From: an uncultured Clostridia bacterium | GTDB lineage: Bacteria > Bacillota > Clostridia > Monoglobales > Monoglobaceae | DNA: 5,981 bases | Assembly: GCA_934463175.1 (NCBI GenBank) | Contig: CAKSIW010000101.1 | Coordinates: 1-5,981, forward strand | Reading direction: 5' to 3' | Shown: positions 5,532-5,981 of the stretch, piece by piece | Layout of the letters: each line of letters begins with the position of its first letter | Position numbering within the stretch: the stretch's first letter is position 1 | Made by a program: the position numbers and the translations under genes | Notes under the pieces: generated by a model | Told to the model about the DNA's origin: nothing | Databases searched by the model: none | What the model saw: the letters and a program-made list of their open reading frames with translations, nothing else

Positions 5532-5595
5532 TGCCTGACAGAATTTGTTAAAAAAAAGTTTAAAAACCCTCACAGTCTGTCACAGTTCGGGGACT

Positions 5596-5632
5596 AAAAA
5601 ACCGCCTCCGAATGTCCGGAAGCGGTTTTTTT
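5596..5632 (-). terminator. Intrinsic terminator of the stalk-domain gene
   Basis: The stem is formed by CCGC-C-TCCG (5602-5610) and CGGA-A-GCGG (5617-5625), with one central mismatch, a 6-nt loop (5611-5616) and A/T outer ends. In the minus direction the hairpin is followed by six T, and it begins 11 bp after the stop codon of the stalk-domain gene, before the proA promoter. A T-run also follows on the plus strand. Confidence 0.88.
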
Positions 5633-5643
5633 GTTTTAAGATA

Positions 5644-5981
5644 TCAGCCAACTATCTCGTCAGGATCATCATATGCCGATCTGGCAGGAATGACCCAGAT
5701 CATCTGAGTGCTTTCGTCCCACTCAACGCGGCAATCCAGCGCGTCTGTAATATCGCGGAGCTTAAAATAGTTGTTTCCTTCAATATTAAAGCAGGTTGCC
5801 TTAATCGGCACGCCGTCAAGAGTTAAGAATGCCGATGATGAAAGAGCTGTTCTTGCTGCGCCGTCACCCGGTGTCAGCTCACCGCCGACAGATGTGTAGT
5901 CATAAAAGCTCAGCATGTCAATTGAATTTGTTGCACCGTCATACTTAATGTCAAAGGTTTTAATGGTTCCGTCAAGGATTT
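5644..5981 (-). CDS. Stalk-domain (copper amine oxidase N-terminal-like) protein, C-terminal part
   Basis: Only the last 111 residues are in the window; the frame is open through the right edge, so the start lies beyond it. An internal ATG at 5916 is not the true start, because the residues upstream of it (ILDGTIKTFDIKYDG) continue the domain pattern. The end of one repeat (TFDIKYDGATNSIDML..YTSVGGEL, about 8-34) is followed by a second repeat. That repeat contains LTLDGVPIKA (52-61), the hallmark GNNYFKLRDI (68-77) and VEWDESTQMIWVI (84-96). This is the repeated beta-rich unit known as the stalk domain, or copper amine oxidase N-terminal domain (PF07833-like), found in many exported Clostridia proteins. 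It probably holds an extracellular enzyme or binding module off the cell surface, but the partner domain is not in view. The protein ends shortly after an acidic tail (DDPDE). Confidence 0.82.
   Translation of the reverse strand, partial: ILDGTIKTFDIKYDGATNSIDMLSFYDYTSVGGELTPGDGAARTALSSSAFLTLDGVPIKATCFNIEGNNYFKLRDITDALDCRVEWDESTQMIWVIPARSAYDDPDEIVG

Noticed and set aside
5466..5573. N-terminal extension of ProA by 36 residues
   Set aside because: The extension covers the promoter and the ribosome binding site and has no similarity to the ProA N-terminus that I know; the ATG at 5465 is far better placed.

Overview
The window reads as ordinary chromosomal DNA from a low-to-moderate GC member of the Bacillota, most likely a gut-type Clostridia (Oscillospirales-like). 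This placement is an inference. It rests on a YabE-type DUF348/G5/3D cell-wall protein, a TrmN6-RsmI pair arranged as in Bacillus yabB/yabC, a stand-alone small alarmone synthetase, a repeat-type 'stalk domain' secreted protein, consensus sigma-A promoters and strong GGAGG-type ribosome binding sites. Six protein genes can be supported; one of them runs off the right edge.

Layout. Positions 1-495 hold no convincing gene. They contain a hairpin-rich stretch (about 34-250), then a regular tandem array of seven 28-30 bp units, each able to form a small triloop hairpin (about 251-450), which abuts a strong terminator (461-495). Leftward from there lies a membrane-anchored YabE-like 3D-domain protein (496-1557, minus). 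A roughly 300 bp divergent promoter region (1558-1853) carries one consensus promoter in each direction. The plus-strand operon trmN6-like then rsmI follows (1854-3496). It meets the minus-strand operon proA then small alarmone synthetase (5465-3519) tail to tail at a bidirectional hairpin. Upstream of the proA promoter, a terminator closes a minus-strand gene whose C-terminal 111 residues, a stalk-domain repeat protein, fill the right end of the window.

How the genes relate. TrmN6 and RsmI are both S-adenosylmethionine-dependent modifiers of the translation machinery (tRNA A37 and 16S rRNA C1402) and are probably co-transcribed. ProA (proline synthesis) and the (p)ppGpp synthetase share one promoter, which would place an alarmone enzyme under the control of a biosynthetic gene. 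The YabE-like and stalk-domain proteins both point to the cell envelope.

I do not see an undescribed defence, mobile or biosynthetic system. The most unusual element is the left-edge hairpin array, where stem sequence changes between units but base pairing is largely kept. That suggests selection on, or copying of, a structure rather than a protein.
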